Below are positions 26,105 through 34,787 of a stretch of DNA of 64,000 nucleotides, one piece after another (position 1 is the stretch's first letter; each line of letters opens with the position of its first letter). Source of the stretch: Pedobacter sp. N36a (GTDB lineage: Bacteria > Bacteroidota > Bacteroidia > Sphingobacteriales > Sphingobacteriaceae); contig NZ_JACSZW010000007.1 in NCBI RefSeq assembly GCF_014472395.1, forward strand, positions 124,001 through 188,000, written 5' to 3'. The notes below the pieces were generated by a model, which saw only the letters and a list, made by a program, of their open reading frames with translations, did not search any database and had not been told where the DNA came from. The position numbers and the translations under genes are program-made.

Positions 26105-27334
26105 TTATATTCTTTGTTTCAGTTTTATCACCTTAATGTTGAGCTGCCCCTTCCTTAAGATCGTAACGATAACGGTTTTGTCATTTCCTTCCCGGAAAAC
26201 CTTGTTGAGCTCTGTTAATGAATAACCGCTGGCGGGTAGGAAATTTAGAAAGATGATCTCATCATCGGCTTCCAGGCCACCTATTTCCGCTGGAGAGCCT
26301 GGTTCAAGTCTGCCAATATAATAGCGCTTTAGCTGGGTCTCGTCTGAATATATCTCCATTCCGGCCATGTCGTGCTGAAATGGACGGTTAAAATTCCCAT
26401 TTTTACGCAAATACATGGCACTGTCGGCATAATCAAAAGTGACATCAAAACGGCTCAATATATCGGCACCCAGATTTCCATTCCGATCATGACGTAATAC
26501 CTTACCGGCAACCTCCTCATATTTTGGATAGGAAGTTAGGACCCCATTCAATTGAAAAGAGCCGATTCTAAAGATCGGTATCCTGCCGATGCTCCCGCTA
26601 ATGGGGCCGCCTAAACCCATTCCCAGGTTGGCCAGGATGGACACTGGGGGTAAAGGGAAAGGCTTTTTATCTAATAATTCCAGAGAAATCGCATGGCTGG
26701 CGCCATTGTCGACCAGCATTTTTAACGTTAGAGACCCCAATTCCGGCGATTCAACGGCTATTTTTGCATAAGGTTTGTCGTTGATCATTTCCAAAGCAAT
26801 TCGTTCTCCCTTGATCTTTTTACCATAAGAAGGCAGATAGAAAACGACTCTCTTATTCGAGTATTTAAGCTCTACAATGAAACTTTTGAAAAAGTGATAA
26901 CCTAATAATCCATGAATTGGCATACCTACATAACTGGACAAGCGAAACAGATCTTCTTTTAGTATTGCCGTTGGGATGTGTTCCAGCGTTGCTTTTCCAA
27001 TTCTTGCTTCCAACGAAGTGGTCACATAGGCTTCAATTTCGCCGCCTTTACCCAGGCCAGCGATTTTGATGGTCCTTAGGTCTTTGATGTTTAAACTGTC
27101 GGTTAAACTGGGATCGGAGATGATCATTGGTCCAACTCCAGTATCTAAGATGAAGTTAAATGGCCCTTTATCATTGATGTAAACAGGAATAATCACCAGA
27201 TTTTTAATCAGGATCATATGGATGGCATCTTTCTTCCGGTCATTTGAAAACTCGAAATTTTGGGCATAGCCGTACTTTATAGTCATAGCGAAGGTCAGGA
27301 AGAGCAGCAGGATTTTAAGCCCTGTTAATTTCAT
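26105..27334 (-). CDS. secreted retropepsin-like aspartyl protease with PDZ domain
   Basis: About 409 residues from the ATG at 27334 (a second ATG lies 21 bp upstream). A signal segment (LKILLLFLTFAMTIKYGYAQ) is followed by two retropepsin-like halves. The first has FILDTGVGPMIIS with the D-T-G triad and the second MLVDNGASHAISLEL, with D-N-G in place of D-T/S-G. A C-terminal PDZ domain (about 320-405) reads GRLEPGSPAEIGGLEADDEIIFLN. This matches the aspartyl protease/PDZ family common in Bacteroidota; the substrate is unknown. The lipoprotein gene follows. Confidence 0.88.
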   Translation of the reverse strand: MKLTGLKILLLFLTFAMTIKYGYAQNFEFSNDRKKDAIHMILIKNLVIIPVYINDKGPFNFILDTGVGPMIISDPSLTDSLNIKDLRTIKIAGLGKGGEIEAYVTTSLEARIGKATLEHIPTAILKEDLFRLSSYVGMPIHGLLGYHFFKSFIVELKYSNKRVVFYLPSYGKKIKGERIALEMINDKPYAKIAVESPELGSLTLKMLVDNGASHAISLELLDKKPFPLPPVSILANLGMGLGGPISGSIGRIPIFRIGSFQLNGVLTSYPKYEEVAGKVLRHDRNGNLGADILSRFDVTFDYADSAMYLRKNGNFNRPFQHDMAGMEIYSDETQLKRYYIGRLEPGSPAEIGGLEADDEIIFLNFLPASGYSLTELNKVFREGNDKTVIVTILRKGQLNIKVIKLKQRI

Positions 27335-27527
27335 CGCGCATTCTAGCCGTTTCATTGATCTAATTTAATAAATTAGTTCCTAGGAAAATTATATTTAAGC
27401 ATAAAAACAAAACTTATTCAACAGGTAACCTAGGTATTTTATCAGGTTCGCTTATCTTTAAACGAGCACCGGATTGGCCTCGTTTAGGGCTAAGTTTAAA
27501 GGAAATTTTAATACGAATACGATCAAC

Positions 27528-28031
27528 ATGAAACGTTTGTTAATATTACTACTGATTTTAACGGCCAGTTACAGTTTACAGGCCCAAACTACAAAAATAT
27601 GGATTGTCAGACATGGAGAAAAAAGCCTCGAAGACCCTGCAGATAAAGACCCTGCCTTAAGCAAAGCAGGAGAACAGCGGGCAGTAGCTCTGGCTAAATA
27701 CCTGAAAGGAAAAAAAATGGCGGCCTTGTTCAGCACCGACTATAAAAGAACTAGAGCGACATTGGCCCCTTTGGCAGCAGCACAGCAATTGCCTTTACAG
27801 CGGTATAAATCTACCGCTTATCAGGCATTGGCAGATACGATTCTACATACCTATAAAGGAAAAAATATCGTCATTTGTGGACATTCTAACCGACTTTTGG
27901 GGATCATCGCCGCATTTAAAGCGACGAGTACACTGAAAGAGATCACAGAAGATGAATACAGTCATATTTTTCTGATAGAGATCAAGGAGGATCGGGTAAA
28001 GCTAAAGGAGGGCCATTATGGAAAGCTATAA
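27528..28031 (+). CDS. secreted histidine phosphatase (SixA/phosphoglycerate mutase superfamily)
   Basis: 167 residues from the ATG at 27528, which leaves a signal peptide MKRLLILLLILTASYSLQAQ. The phosphohistidine motif is IVRHGEK (Arg28-His29-Gly30-Glu31), and the second His is in VICGHSNRL; FSTDYKRTRATLAPLAA gives the conserved Arg. Most likely a periplasmic phosphatase; substrate unknown. A hairpin (27459-27486, TAAACGAG stem) lies in the leader. Its 3' end overlaps the convergent dipeptidase gene by 6 bp. Confidence 0.9.
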   Translation: MKRLLILLLILTASYSLQAQTTKIWIVRHGEKSLEDPADKDPALSKAGEQRAVALAKYLKGKKMAALFSTDYKRTRATLAPLAAAQQLPLQRYKSTAYQALADTILHTYKGKNIVICGHSNRLLGIIAAFKATSTLKEITEDEYSHIFLIEIKEDRVKLKEGHYGKL

Positions 28032-28712
28032 CTTTTCAAAAGGAATGTCCAGCAGGTCATAGTTTTTATAGCCCTGAAAATCAAAATGCCACCACTCGTT
28101 TGACAGTACCCGGAAACCATGTGCTTGCATCACCTGTATAAGTAGGTTGCGGTTTTTTAATACTGCAGGGGGCAGCTGATGATAATTTGCCGCAGCCAAT
28201 GGTGAAAAACTGTCATAAGGAGTAGGCATTTGCAGTTCTTTTCCGGTTTTCAAAGAGATTAAAGTCAGGTCAAGGGCACAGCCTCTATTGTGTCTGGACC
28301 CTGTTTTTGGATGGGCAACAAAGTTTTTGTTGCTCGCTTTCTGGTAGAGCATTTTTGTGGCAGTATAAGGTCGGTAGGCATCATAAATTTTCAAGGCATA
28401 TCCTTTTTTGGCTAAAACCGCCTGTACCTTTTTCAATTGCATGACCACCGGTCTTCTGGCAAAAGCCCTGGCTTGTTTGTAAACGGCGAGCTTCATAAAA
28501 TTATTTGTCGTTGCGTATCGAATGTCCAAGGCAAGACCTGGAATTTCTTTTTTCAATTCCAGCAGCTCTTGATTGGGATCCTGGACATAAGCCTGTTTGT
28601 ACGCAGTAAAACTACGTACCACCTTTAACGGTTTTAAAATGGCTTTTTTTTCTGCGGCTGGTTCCTGGAAAAACAAGGAGCTCAGCAAGAGCAGACAAAT
28701 GGATTGGATCAT
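28026..28712 (-). CDS. D-alanyl-D-alanine dipeptidase (VanX/DdpX-like, M15D)
   Basis: 228 residues with an N-terminal signal-like segment (1-18). Zinc and catalytic residues of the M15D family are visible: SRHNRGCALDLTLI (His and Asp ligands) and EWWHFDF (Glu base and His ligand), plus YDAYRPYTATKML. In this family the enzyme cleaves free D-Ala-D-Ala; here it more likely recycles wall peptides than confers glycopeptide resistance, as no vanH/vanA partner is nearby. Alanine dehydrogenase lies 3 bp upstream on the same strand, which suits use of released alanine. Confidence 0.92.
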   Translation of the reverse strand: MIQSICLLLLSSLFFQEPAAEKKAILKPLKVVRSFTAYKQAYVQDPNQELLELKKEIPGLALDIRYATTNNFMKLAVYKQARAFARRPVVMQLKKVQAVLAKKGYALKIYDAYRPYTATKMLYQKASNKNFVAHPKTGSRHNRGCALDLTLISLKTGKELQMPTPYDSFSPLAAANYHQLPPAVLKNRNLLIQVMQAHGFRVLSNEWWHFDFQGYKNYDLLDIPFEKL

Positions 28713-28715
28713 TTT

Positions 28716-29942
28716 CTATTGATTAGAGACCACCAGGAGTTCAATATCCTTAAAGGGAAGGTTAAACATATTGGACAGGTCTTTATTCGTCAGGTGACCC
28801 TGATATATATATAGGGCTTCCCGAATTCCAGGTTTGCTCCAGATCACGCCGGTCAGGCCACCAAGGTCGCCGATGTCTAATAGGATCGGCGCAAAAATAT
28901 TGGTCAGTGCATAAGAGGCTGTTCTTGGTACTCGCGAAGCAATGTTTGGAACACAATAGTGAATGACCTCATGTTTTCTAAATACTGGGTTGCTGTGGTT
29001 GGTCACTTCGGAAGTTTCGAAGCAGCCGCCCTGATCAATGCTCACATCGATGACCACTGAGTTCGGTTTCATCCGCATCACCATTTCTTCCATCACAATG
29101 CAAGGGCTTCGGCCATGATTGGCGCGAATTGCTCCGATCACCACGTCACAGGTGGTAATTGCCTTACCTAAAACGATCGGTTGCATCACCGAAGTGAAGA
29201 CCCTGCTTCCTAAGTTATTTTGGAGCCTTCTAAGGCGGTATAGGGAACTATCGAATACTTTTACTTCCGCACCTAGAGATAGTGCCGTACGCGCGGCGTA
29301 TTCTCCGACCGTTCCGGCCCCTAAAATGACCACTTCGGTTGGAGGAACTCCGGTAAAGCCGCCAAGCATCAATCCTTTGCCTCCGGTAGCGGAGCTCAGG
29401 TATTCTGCCGCAATGAAAATTGAGGTGGCCCCAACAATTTCACTCATCGCCCGTACCACACTTAAAATTCCACCTTCATCACGCAGGTTTTCAAAACAGA
29501 GGGCATTGATCTTTTTATTCAATAAAGCTTTCAGATAATTTTCTTTCAGGCCACCCATTTGCAATGCAGAGAGGAGTGTTTGCCCTTTGTGCATCATCCC
29601 AATCTCTTCCAGGGTTGGTGGTGCAATCTTAACCAGTATATCGGCCTCGAAGACGCTTTTCTTATGAAATGAAATGGTGGCACCCTGCTCGCTGTAATCA
29701 TTGTCGGAGAAATTAGCGCCAATTCCAGCACCACTTTCAATAATTACCCGGTGACCGTTATTGATCAGCAAAGCAACAGACAATGGGGTTAATGCGATTC
29801 TGTTCTCCTGAAATGAAATTTCTTTGGGTATGCCAATATAAAGACTATTGGTTTTTTTGTTGATTTCCGACATGGTCTCTTTGGGCTGTATCAGTCCTTT
29901 TTGAGCAATAGAGGCCATTCCTTCCCGTAATCCTGTAGCCAT
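28716..29942 (-). CDS. ald: alanine dehydrogenase
   Basis: A 408-residue NAD-dependent enzyme interconverting alanine with pyruvate and ammonium. The catalytic domain starts IGIPKEISFQENRIALTP, then an NAD fold (VVILGAGTVGEYAARTALSLGAEVKVFD), and DVVIGAIRANHGRSPCIV with VIDVSIDQGGCFET, both characteristic. A leading 30-residue extension (LREGMASIAQKGLIQPKE) is normal for Bacteroidota members, so I kept the ATG at 29942. It is the first gene of a probable two-gene unit with the D-Ala-D-Ala dipeptidase. Confidence 0.93.
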   Translation of the reverse strand: MATGLREGMASIAQKGLIQPKETMSEINKKTNSLYIGIPKEISFQENRIALTPLSVALLINNGHRVIIESGAGIGANFSDNDYSEQGATISFHKKSVFEADILVKIAPPTLEEIGMMHKGQTLLSALQMGGLKENYLKALLNKKINALCFENLRDEGGILSVVRAMSEIVGATSIFIAAEYLSSATGGKGLMLGGFTGVPPTEVVILGAGTVGEYAARTALSLGAEVKVFDSSLYRLRRLQNNLGSRVFTSVMQPIVLGKAITTCDVVIGAIRANHGRSPCIVMEEMVMRMKPNSVVIDVSIDQGGCFETSEVTNHSNPVFRKHEVIHYCVPNIASRVPRTASYALTNIFAPILLDIGDLGGLTGVIWSKPGIREALYIYQGHLTNKDLSNMFNLPFKDIELLVVSNQ

Positions 29943-30004
29943 TTTATTTATAGATATTTGTCCTCAAAATAAGCAAAATACCTGAAAATAAGTGTATTTA
30001 CAAT

Positions 30005-30421
30005 TTAAATTTTGGAAATTGACAGTAATCTTTCCGTTTCTCCCGGTGCGGTGATTTCGATTTTAACGTAATGTTCAGGGAGTAGTTCCTCCACTTTTTC
30101 CGGCCATTCGATCAGGCAGATATGCTCCGAATAAAAGTATTCCTCGTAACCAATATCATAAGCCTCCTGAAGGTTTTTGAGTCTGTAAAAATCGAAATGA
30201 TAAATGATAACGTCTTTTCCTTCATATTCATTAACAATAGAAAAAGTAGGACTGGACACGACGTCAGTGACCCCCAATGCTTTCGTCAGTGCTTTGATGA
30301 AAGTCGTTTTTCCGGCACCCATATCTCCTTCAAAGATGAAAAAACGCTCATTTTGAGCAAATTCTAATACTTTCTGTGCTGCCTCGTCCAGGCCGGCTAA
30401 ATTTTTAACCTCAATATTCAT
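30005..30421 (-). CDS. tsaE: tRNA threonylcarbamoyladenosine synthesis ATPase
   Basis: A 138-residue P-loop protein of the usual length. Walker A reads EGDMGAGKTTFIKAL (about 32-46), then VSSPTFSIVNEYEG and IIYHFDFYRL, and ICLIEWPEKVEELLP: all TsaE hallmarks. It works with TsaB and TsaD to form t6A37 in ANN-decoding tRNAs. It precedes ald on the same strand with a 62-bp gap. Confidence 0.95.
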   Translation of the reverse strand: MNIEVKNLAGLDEAAQKVLEFAQNERFFIFEGDMGAGKTTFIKALTKALGVTDVVSSPTFSIVNEYEGKDVIIYHFDFYRLKNLQEAYDIGYEEYFYSEHICLIEWPEKVEELLPEHYVKIEITAPGETERLLSISKI

Positions 30422-30721
30422 TTTAATGTTTTTTATCGATCAGGTCTACTTCCTTCGCAGCGAAATCCCTTACATCCAAAACTAAGAATTTTTAGAAGCT
30501 TAGGGAAATTATAAGGTAAATCTAGGTGTCGATAACCAGTGGCGCTGAAGTTCGTATAGTAGTCGGGAAGAGACCTGATGTTCTTTAGCTGTAGGAGGGG
30601 GTTCGGTTAGGGTTTGGATAGCAGAGACTAAGCAACCCTACGCGAACCCTACGCGAACCCCCTCCGAACCCTATTATAAGGCAGGTCTCTTCCCGAACAC
30701 TTCCCGACTACTTCCCCGTTT
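30422..30721. other. intergenic region with palindromic element
   Basis: 300 bp without a gene. The first 135 bp carry nothing recognisable; the rest is a structured palindromic repeat described separately. Confidence 0.7.
30558..30712. repeat. long imperfect palindromic element (REP/MITE-like)
   Basis: Outer arms: AGTAGTCGGGAAGAGACCTG (30558-30577) against CAGGTCTCTTCCCGA (30682-30696) and CCGACTACT, the right arm carrying an 11-bp internal duplication (TTCCCGA repeated). Inner arms: GGAGGGGGTTCG (30594-30605) against CGAACCCCCTCC (30654-30665). The right half has a tandem CCTACGCGAAC repeat. It is far more GC-rich than its surroundings and could fold into one long hairpin. No transposase is adjacent. 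Confidence 0.75.
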
Positions 30722-32278
30722 TTATTTTGAACTGTAAGTTGCTACGGGAATGATCATTTCTTCCAGAGAGATTCCACCATGCTGGAAGGTCTCGTTATAG
30801 TAATTTACAAACTGATTATAGTTGTTCTGATAGACAAAATAGCGGTCTTCTTTCGCAAAAATATAGTTAGAGCTGATGTTGATCTTAGGCAGCTGTGCTT
30901 CATGCGGATTCTTAATTAAAAATACCTCCTTGGCATTGTAATTCAAATTCCTGCCTTGTTTGTAGCGCAGGTTGGTATTGGTATTTCTATCTCCAATCAC
31001 TTTGCTGGCATGTTTTACACGAATCGTTCCGTGATCGGTAGTGATCACCAGTTTCACTTTTTTCTGGGCAATCTTTTTCAGGAGTTCCATCAAAGGAGAG
31101 TGCTCAAACCAGGAAAGAGTAAGCGAACGGTAAGCGGCATCATCATTGGCCAGCTCACGAATCATCTGCATGTCGGTACGGGCATGAGAAAGCATGTCCA
31201 CAAAGTTGTATACGATGGCATTAAAGTCATTTTGAAGCAGGTTATTCACTTGCTCATTCAAAGCCTTCCCGTCGTCATAGGTCAGAATTTTATGATAGCT
31301 GTGTTTGTAATCTTTACGCAGCGTTCTTTTGATATTTTCCGTTAAGAAAGTGCTTTCATGTAAGTTTTTTCCACCCTCATCGTCGTCATTCTGCCATAAT
31401 TTAGGGAAGCGTTTCTCCATTTCTAAAGGCATCAGTCCAGAAAATATCGAGTTTCTCGCATATTGTGTGGCCGTTGGCAGAATACTGGAATACGTATCTT
31501 CTTCTTCCAGGCGGAAATGCTCCGTAATTAATGGATTGATGATTTTCCACTGGTCATAACGTAAATTGTCAATCAGGATGAAAAACACAGGCACATTGCT
31601 ATCAGTTATGAGTGGAAAAGCTTTTCTTTTCAAGAGCTCATTTGATAATAAAGGCGCTTTTTCTTTGCCGTTTACCCAACCCAGATAATGGTCTTCGATG
31701 AATTTCGAAAACTGTGCATTGGCTTCTGATTTTTGCATGGTCAGGATCTCATGCATCTGTGGATCATCGAGCTTTTCAAGCTCCAATTCCCAGAAAACCA
31801 GTTTTTTATAGACATCTACCCATTCTTCATAACTCAGCCTGTCGTTCAGGGTCATTCCTAGTCGGCGGAAATCCTGCTGGTAGGCCATTGATGTCTTTTC
31901 GCTGACCAAACGCTTATTGTCAATGATCTTTTTAATGGTCAATAATACTTGTTTTGGGTTCACTGGCTTAATTAGATAGTCGTCGATTTTAGAACCAATC
32001 GCGTCTTCCATTAAGTTTTCTTCTTCACTTTTGGTGATCAATACCACCGGCACATCATTTCTGATGTTCTTGATGGCAGTAAGGGTTTCCAATCCGGTTA
32101 ATCCCGGCATATTTTCATCCAAAAATACCAGATCAAAATGCTCTTTACCAAAGGCTTCTAGTGCATCGTTGCCGTTGGTGAAAGTAGTCACATGGTATCC
32201 TTTTTCGTTTAATAATAGTATATGTGGTTTTAATAAGTTGATCTCATCGTCGGCCCATAAAATTTTGGTTTCCTGCAT
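30722..32278 (-). CDS. porX: PorX-type response regulator with PglZ domain
   Basis: 518 residues from the ATG at 32278. Residues 1-120 form a CheY-like receiver (ILWADDE, phospho-acceptor Asp54 in DLVFLDENMPG, LITKSEEE with Lys83). A helical linker (about 125-200) leads to a PglZ/alkaline-phosphatase-like domain (about 215-515) with FFILIDNLRYDQW, STFLTENIKR, VDMLSHARTD, LVITTDHGTIRV and YHGG-like NETFQHGGISLEEMIIPV metal-site stretches. This two-domain layout is that of PorX, which regulates the type IX secretion system in Porphyromonas and Flavobacterium. The receiver lacks an output DNA-binding domain. Confidence 0.9.
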   Translation of the reverse strand: MQETKILWADDEINLLKPHILLLNEKGYHVTTFTNGNDALEAFGKEHFDLVFLDENMPGLTGLETLTAIKNIRNDVPVVLITKSEEENLMEDAIGSKIDDYLIKPVNPKQVLLTIKKIIDNKRLVSEKTSMAYQQDFRRLGMTLNDRLSYEEWVDVYKKLVFWELELEKLDDPQMHEILTMQKSEANAQFSKFIEDHYLGWVNGKEKAPLLSNELLKRKAFPLITDSNVPVFFILIDNLRYDQWKIINPLITEHFRLEEEDTYSSILPTATQYARNSIFSGLMPLEMEKRFPKLWQNDDDEGGKNLHESTFLTENIKRTLRKDYKHSYHKILTYDDGKALNEQVNNLLQNDFNAIVYNFVDMLSHARTDMQMIRELANDDAAYRSLTLSWFEHSPLMELLKKIAQKKVKLVITTDHGTIRVKHASKVIGDRNTNTNLRYKQGRNLNYNAKEVFLIKNPHEAQLPKINISSNYIFAKEDRYFVYQNNYNQFVNYYNETFQHGGISLEEMIIPVATYSSK

Positions 32279-32384
32279 TGCTGTACTTATATAAAATAAA
32301 ATTAAATCCTTCAAAAAAGTATTTCTCTTTCTTAGTATGGATAAAAATAGCAATTTTTGTACCGTATAATTTTATTTGTAAGGA

Positions 32385-33608
32385 TTGAACAAAAAGAAAA
32401 TCATAAATGACCCGGTCTATGGCTTCATAAATATCCCCTCTGAAATCGTGTTTGACTTGATCTCACACCCATACTTTCAGCGGTTGCGGTATATCAAGCA
32501 ATTGGGGATGACCCATTTGGTCTACCCGGGAGCCCTGCACACCAGGTTTCATCATGCGCTGGGCGCAATGCATTTAATGAGCCTCGCTTTAGAAATCCTG
32601 AAAAGTAAAGGTCAGGCCATCAGTAGAGAAGAGGAAGAAGCGGCCACAATTGCCATTCTTTTGCATGACATCGGACATGGGCCTTTTTCTCATGCGCTGG
32701 AACATACCCTGGTGAACGGAATTCACCATGAATCCATTTCTATGCTGATCATGGAAAAGTTGAATGTAGAGTTTGGAGGCCGACTCACTATGGCTATCAA
32801 TATCTTCAAAGGTGATTATCCCAAAAAATTCCTGCCGCAGCTGGTTTCCGGTCAATTGGACCTGGACCGCATGGATTACCTCAACCGCGACAGTTTTTTT
32901 ACTGGTGTAAGCGAAGGAGTGATCAGTTTCGACCGCATCATCAAGATGTTCAACGTATTGGATGGTGAATTGGTGATCGAAGAGAAAGGAATTTACTCCA
33001 TTGAAAACTTCCTGATTGCCCGCAGACTGATGTATTGGCAGGTATACCTTCATAAAACAGTAGTCGCCGGTGAATATTTGCTGGTTAGAATACTGGAACG
33101 TGCCAAGGAGCTTTCCGGCAGAGGCGAAATGCTTTTTGCTACGCCATCATTGCAGCATTTCCTGAAAAATGATGTCAATAAAGAAGAATTCTTTCAGAAT
33201 GAAGTTCACCTGCAGGCCTTTTCTAAGCTGGACGACCAGGATATTTTTACCTCAGTCAAGGTTTGGAGAGATCATCATGATCCGATTTTATCGCAGTTAT
33301 GTACGATGTTTATCAGCCGCAACCTCTATAAAGTAGAGATCAGTTCGGAAGCACCAGATCCCGAGCGCGTTCAAAAACTGAAAGAAAAAATCGCCGAAAG
33401 CCTAAAGCTCAGCACTCAGGAAGTGGGTTATTTCGTTTTTACAGATCAGATAGAAAACCGCGCCTACAACGCAGGAAGTGGGAATATCAATATTTTGATG
33501 AAAAATAATACCATTATTGACATTGCAAAAGCATCAGATTTATCTAATTTAGAATCTTTAGATAAAACCGTAACCAAACATATACTATGCTATCCCAGAA
33601 TGATTTAG
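32385..33608 (+). CDS. HD-domain phosphohydrolase
   Basis: 407 residues. An in-frame TAA lies at 32379-32381, so the TTG at 32385 is the only start that keeps the conserved N-terminus (MNKKKIINDPVYGFI); AAGGA-like bases sit just before it. The metal site of the dGTPase-like HD family is intact: RFHHALGAMHL (His57), LLHDIGHGPFSHALEH (His94-Asp95) and QLDLDRMDYLNRD. Members hydrolyse dNTPs or nucleotides, or are of unknown role. Divergent from porX. Confidence 0.9.
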   Translation: MNKKKIINDPVYGFINIPSEIVFDLISHPYFQRLRYIKQLGMTHLVYPGALHTRFHHALGAMHLMSLALEILKSKGQAISREEEEAATIAILLHDIGHGPFSHALEHTLVNGIHHESISMLIMEKLNVEFGGRLTMAINIFKGDYPKKFLPQLVSGQLDLDRMDYLNRDSFFTGVSEGVISFDRIIKMFNVLDGELVIEEKGIYSIENFLIARRLMYWQVYLHKTVVAGEYLLVRILERAKELSGRGEMLFATPSLQHFLKNDVNKEEFFQNEVHLQAFSKLDDQDIFTSVKVWRDHHDPILSQLCTMFISRNLYKVEISSEAPDPERVQKLKEKIAESLKLSTQEVGYFVFTDQIENRAYNAGSGNINILMKNNTIIDIAKASDLSNLESLDKTVTKHILCYPRMI

Positions 33609-33679
33609 CATTTTTTAACAAAATAATTAATTTTTAATCCCGTTTTTAGATTGTGCAGAGATAACCTAAATAGGTTTAT

Positions 33680-33709
33680 TTGTTCATATCAATTTAACAC
33701 TTAACTTTG
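33680..33709 (+). promoter_or_regulatory. lpx operon promoter
   Basis: TTG (33680-33682), 19-bp spacer, TAACTTTG (33702-33709): full match to the Bacteroidota consensus. The -7 box ends only 4 bp before the lpxD ATG, so the mRNA is probably leaderless or nearly so. Confidence 0.75.
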
Positions 33710-33713
33710 TACG

Positions 33714-34787
33714 ATGCAATTTACTGCCAAGCAGATAAGCGAATTTATAGATGGCACCATTGAAGGCGATGAAAATGCTAAGGTAACAGAACTTTCTAAG
33801 ATAGAAAATGGTACTGCTGGGTCTTTATGTTTTTTGTCTAATCCTAAATATGAAAATTATTTATACTCCACGAAGGCTTCAGTTGTCATCGTAGGGAATG
33901 ATTTTTTTCCGTCTCAGCCTATAGAAAGTACCTTAATTAAAGTGGCTGATCCTTACAGTGCGTTTTCAGTTTTACTGGAGAAATACAATGAAGTGATCAA
34001 CCAGATGAATGCGCAATCAGGTATTGAGCAGCCGTGTTTCATCCACCCTTCTGCAAAAATTGGCAAGAATGTATTCATTGCAGCTTTCAGTTATATCAGT
34101 GAAAATGTGGTGATTGGTGATGATACTAAGATCCAGGCGCAGGTATTTGTAGGTGCAGATACCCGAATTGGAAACAATTGTCAGATTTTTCCTGGCGTAA
34201 AAATATACAACCGTTCTGTACTCGGGGATCACATCGTTATCCACGCAAATACCGTAATTGGCAGTGATGGTTTCGGCTTCGCGCCGCAACCGGATGGTAC
34301 GTATTCGAAGATTGCACAAATTGGAAATGTGGTGATTGAGGACGATGTTGAGATTGGTGCGAATACGACGATAGATCGGGCAACAATGGGCTCTACTTTC
34401 ATTAGAAAAGGAGTGAAACTTGATAATTTGATCCAAATCGCACACAATGTAGATGTAGGCGCACATACTGTAGTGGCTGCACAAACCGGAATTTCCGGCA
34501 GTACAAAAATCGGTGAGAATTCGGTTATTGGCGGACAAGTTGGTATTGCCGGTCACCTGAGCCTTGCAAAAGGGACTCAGATTGGCGCTCAGGCAGGAAT
34601 CAACTTCAATATCACCACCGAATTTAAACAATGGCATGGTAGCCCTGCACAGCCTTTAAGAGACTGGATGAGGGCTTCAGTGATCTTTAAACAACTGCCA
34701 AGCGTTGAAAAGCGTATCGGGGCATTAGAAAATACTATTTCAGAACTCAAAGCATTAATTGAACAAAACAGCACAATAGCAAAATAA
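33714..34787 (+). CDS. lpxD: UDP-3-O-acylglucosamine N-acyltransferase
   Basis: 357 residues. An N-terminal uridine-binding domain (about 1-105; [15 protein letters not shown]) precedes a left-handed beta-helix of hexapeptide repeats ([89 protein letters not shown]); the active-site His is in IAHNV. It adds the N-linked 3-hydroxyacyl chain in lipid A synthesis. Its stop overlaps the next ATG by one base; first gene of lpxD-lpxC/fabZ-lpxA. Confidence 0.97.
   Translation: MQFTAKQISEFIDGTIEGDENAKVTELSKIENGTAGSLCFLSNPKYENYLYSTKASVVIVGNDFFPSQPIESTLIKVADPYSAFSVLLEKYNEVINQMNAQSGIEQPCFIHPSAKIGKNVFIAAFSYISENVVIGDDTKIQAQVFVGADTRIGNNCQIFPGVKIYNRSVLGDHIVIHANTVIGSDGFGFAPQPDGTYSKIAQIGNVVIEDDVEIGANTTIDRATMGSTFIRKGVKLDNLIQIAHNVDVGAHTVVAAQTGISGSTKIGENSVIGGQVGIAGHLSLAKGTQIGAQAGINFNITTEFKQWHGSPAQPLRDWMRASVIFKQLPSVEKRIGALENTISELKALIEQNSTIAK

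Noticed and set aside
28026..28712. Vancomycin resistance gene
   Set aside because: The VanX-like dipeptidase has no vanH/vanA ligase beside it and sits with alanine dehydrogenase, which fits cell wall recycling.
30640..30675. Tandem CCTACGCGAAC units as a possible CRISPR repeat
   Set aside because: Only two adjacent copies without spacers and no cas genes; they are part of the palindromic element.
34017..34637. 206-codon minus-strand frame inside lpxD
   Set aside because: A shadow of the regular hexapeptide repeats of lpxD; composition is not protein-like.
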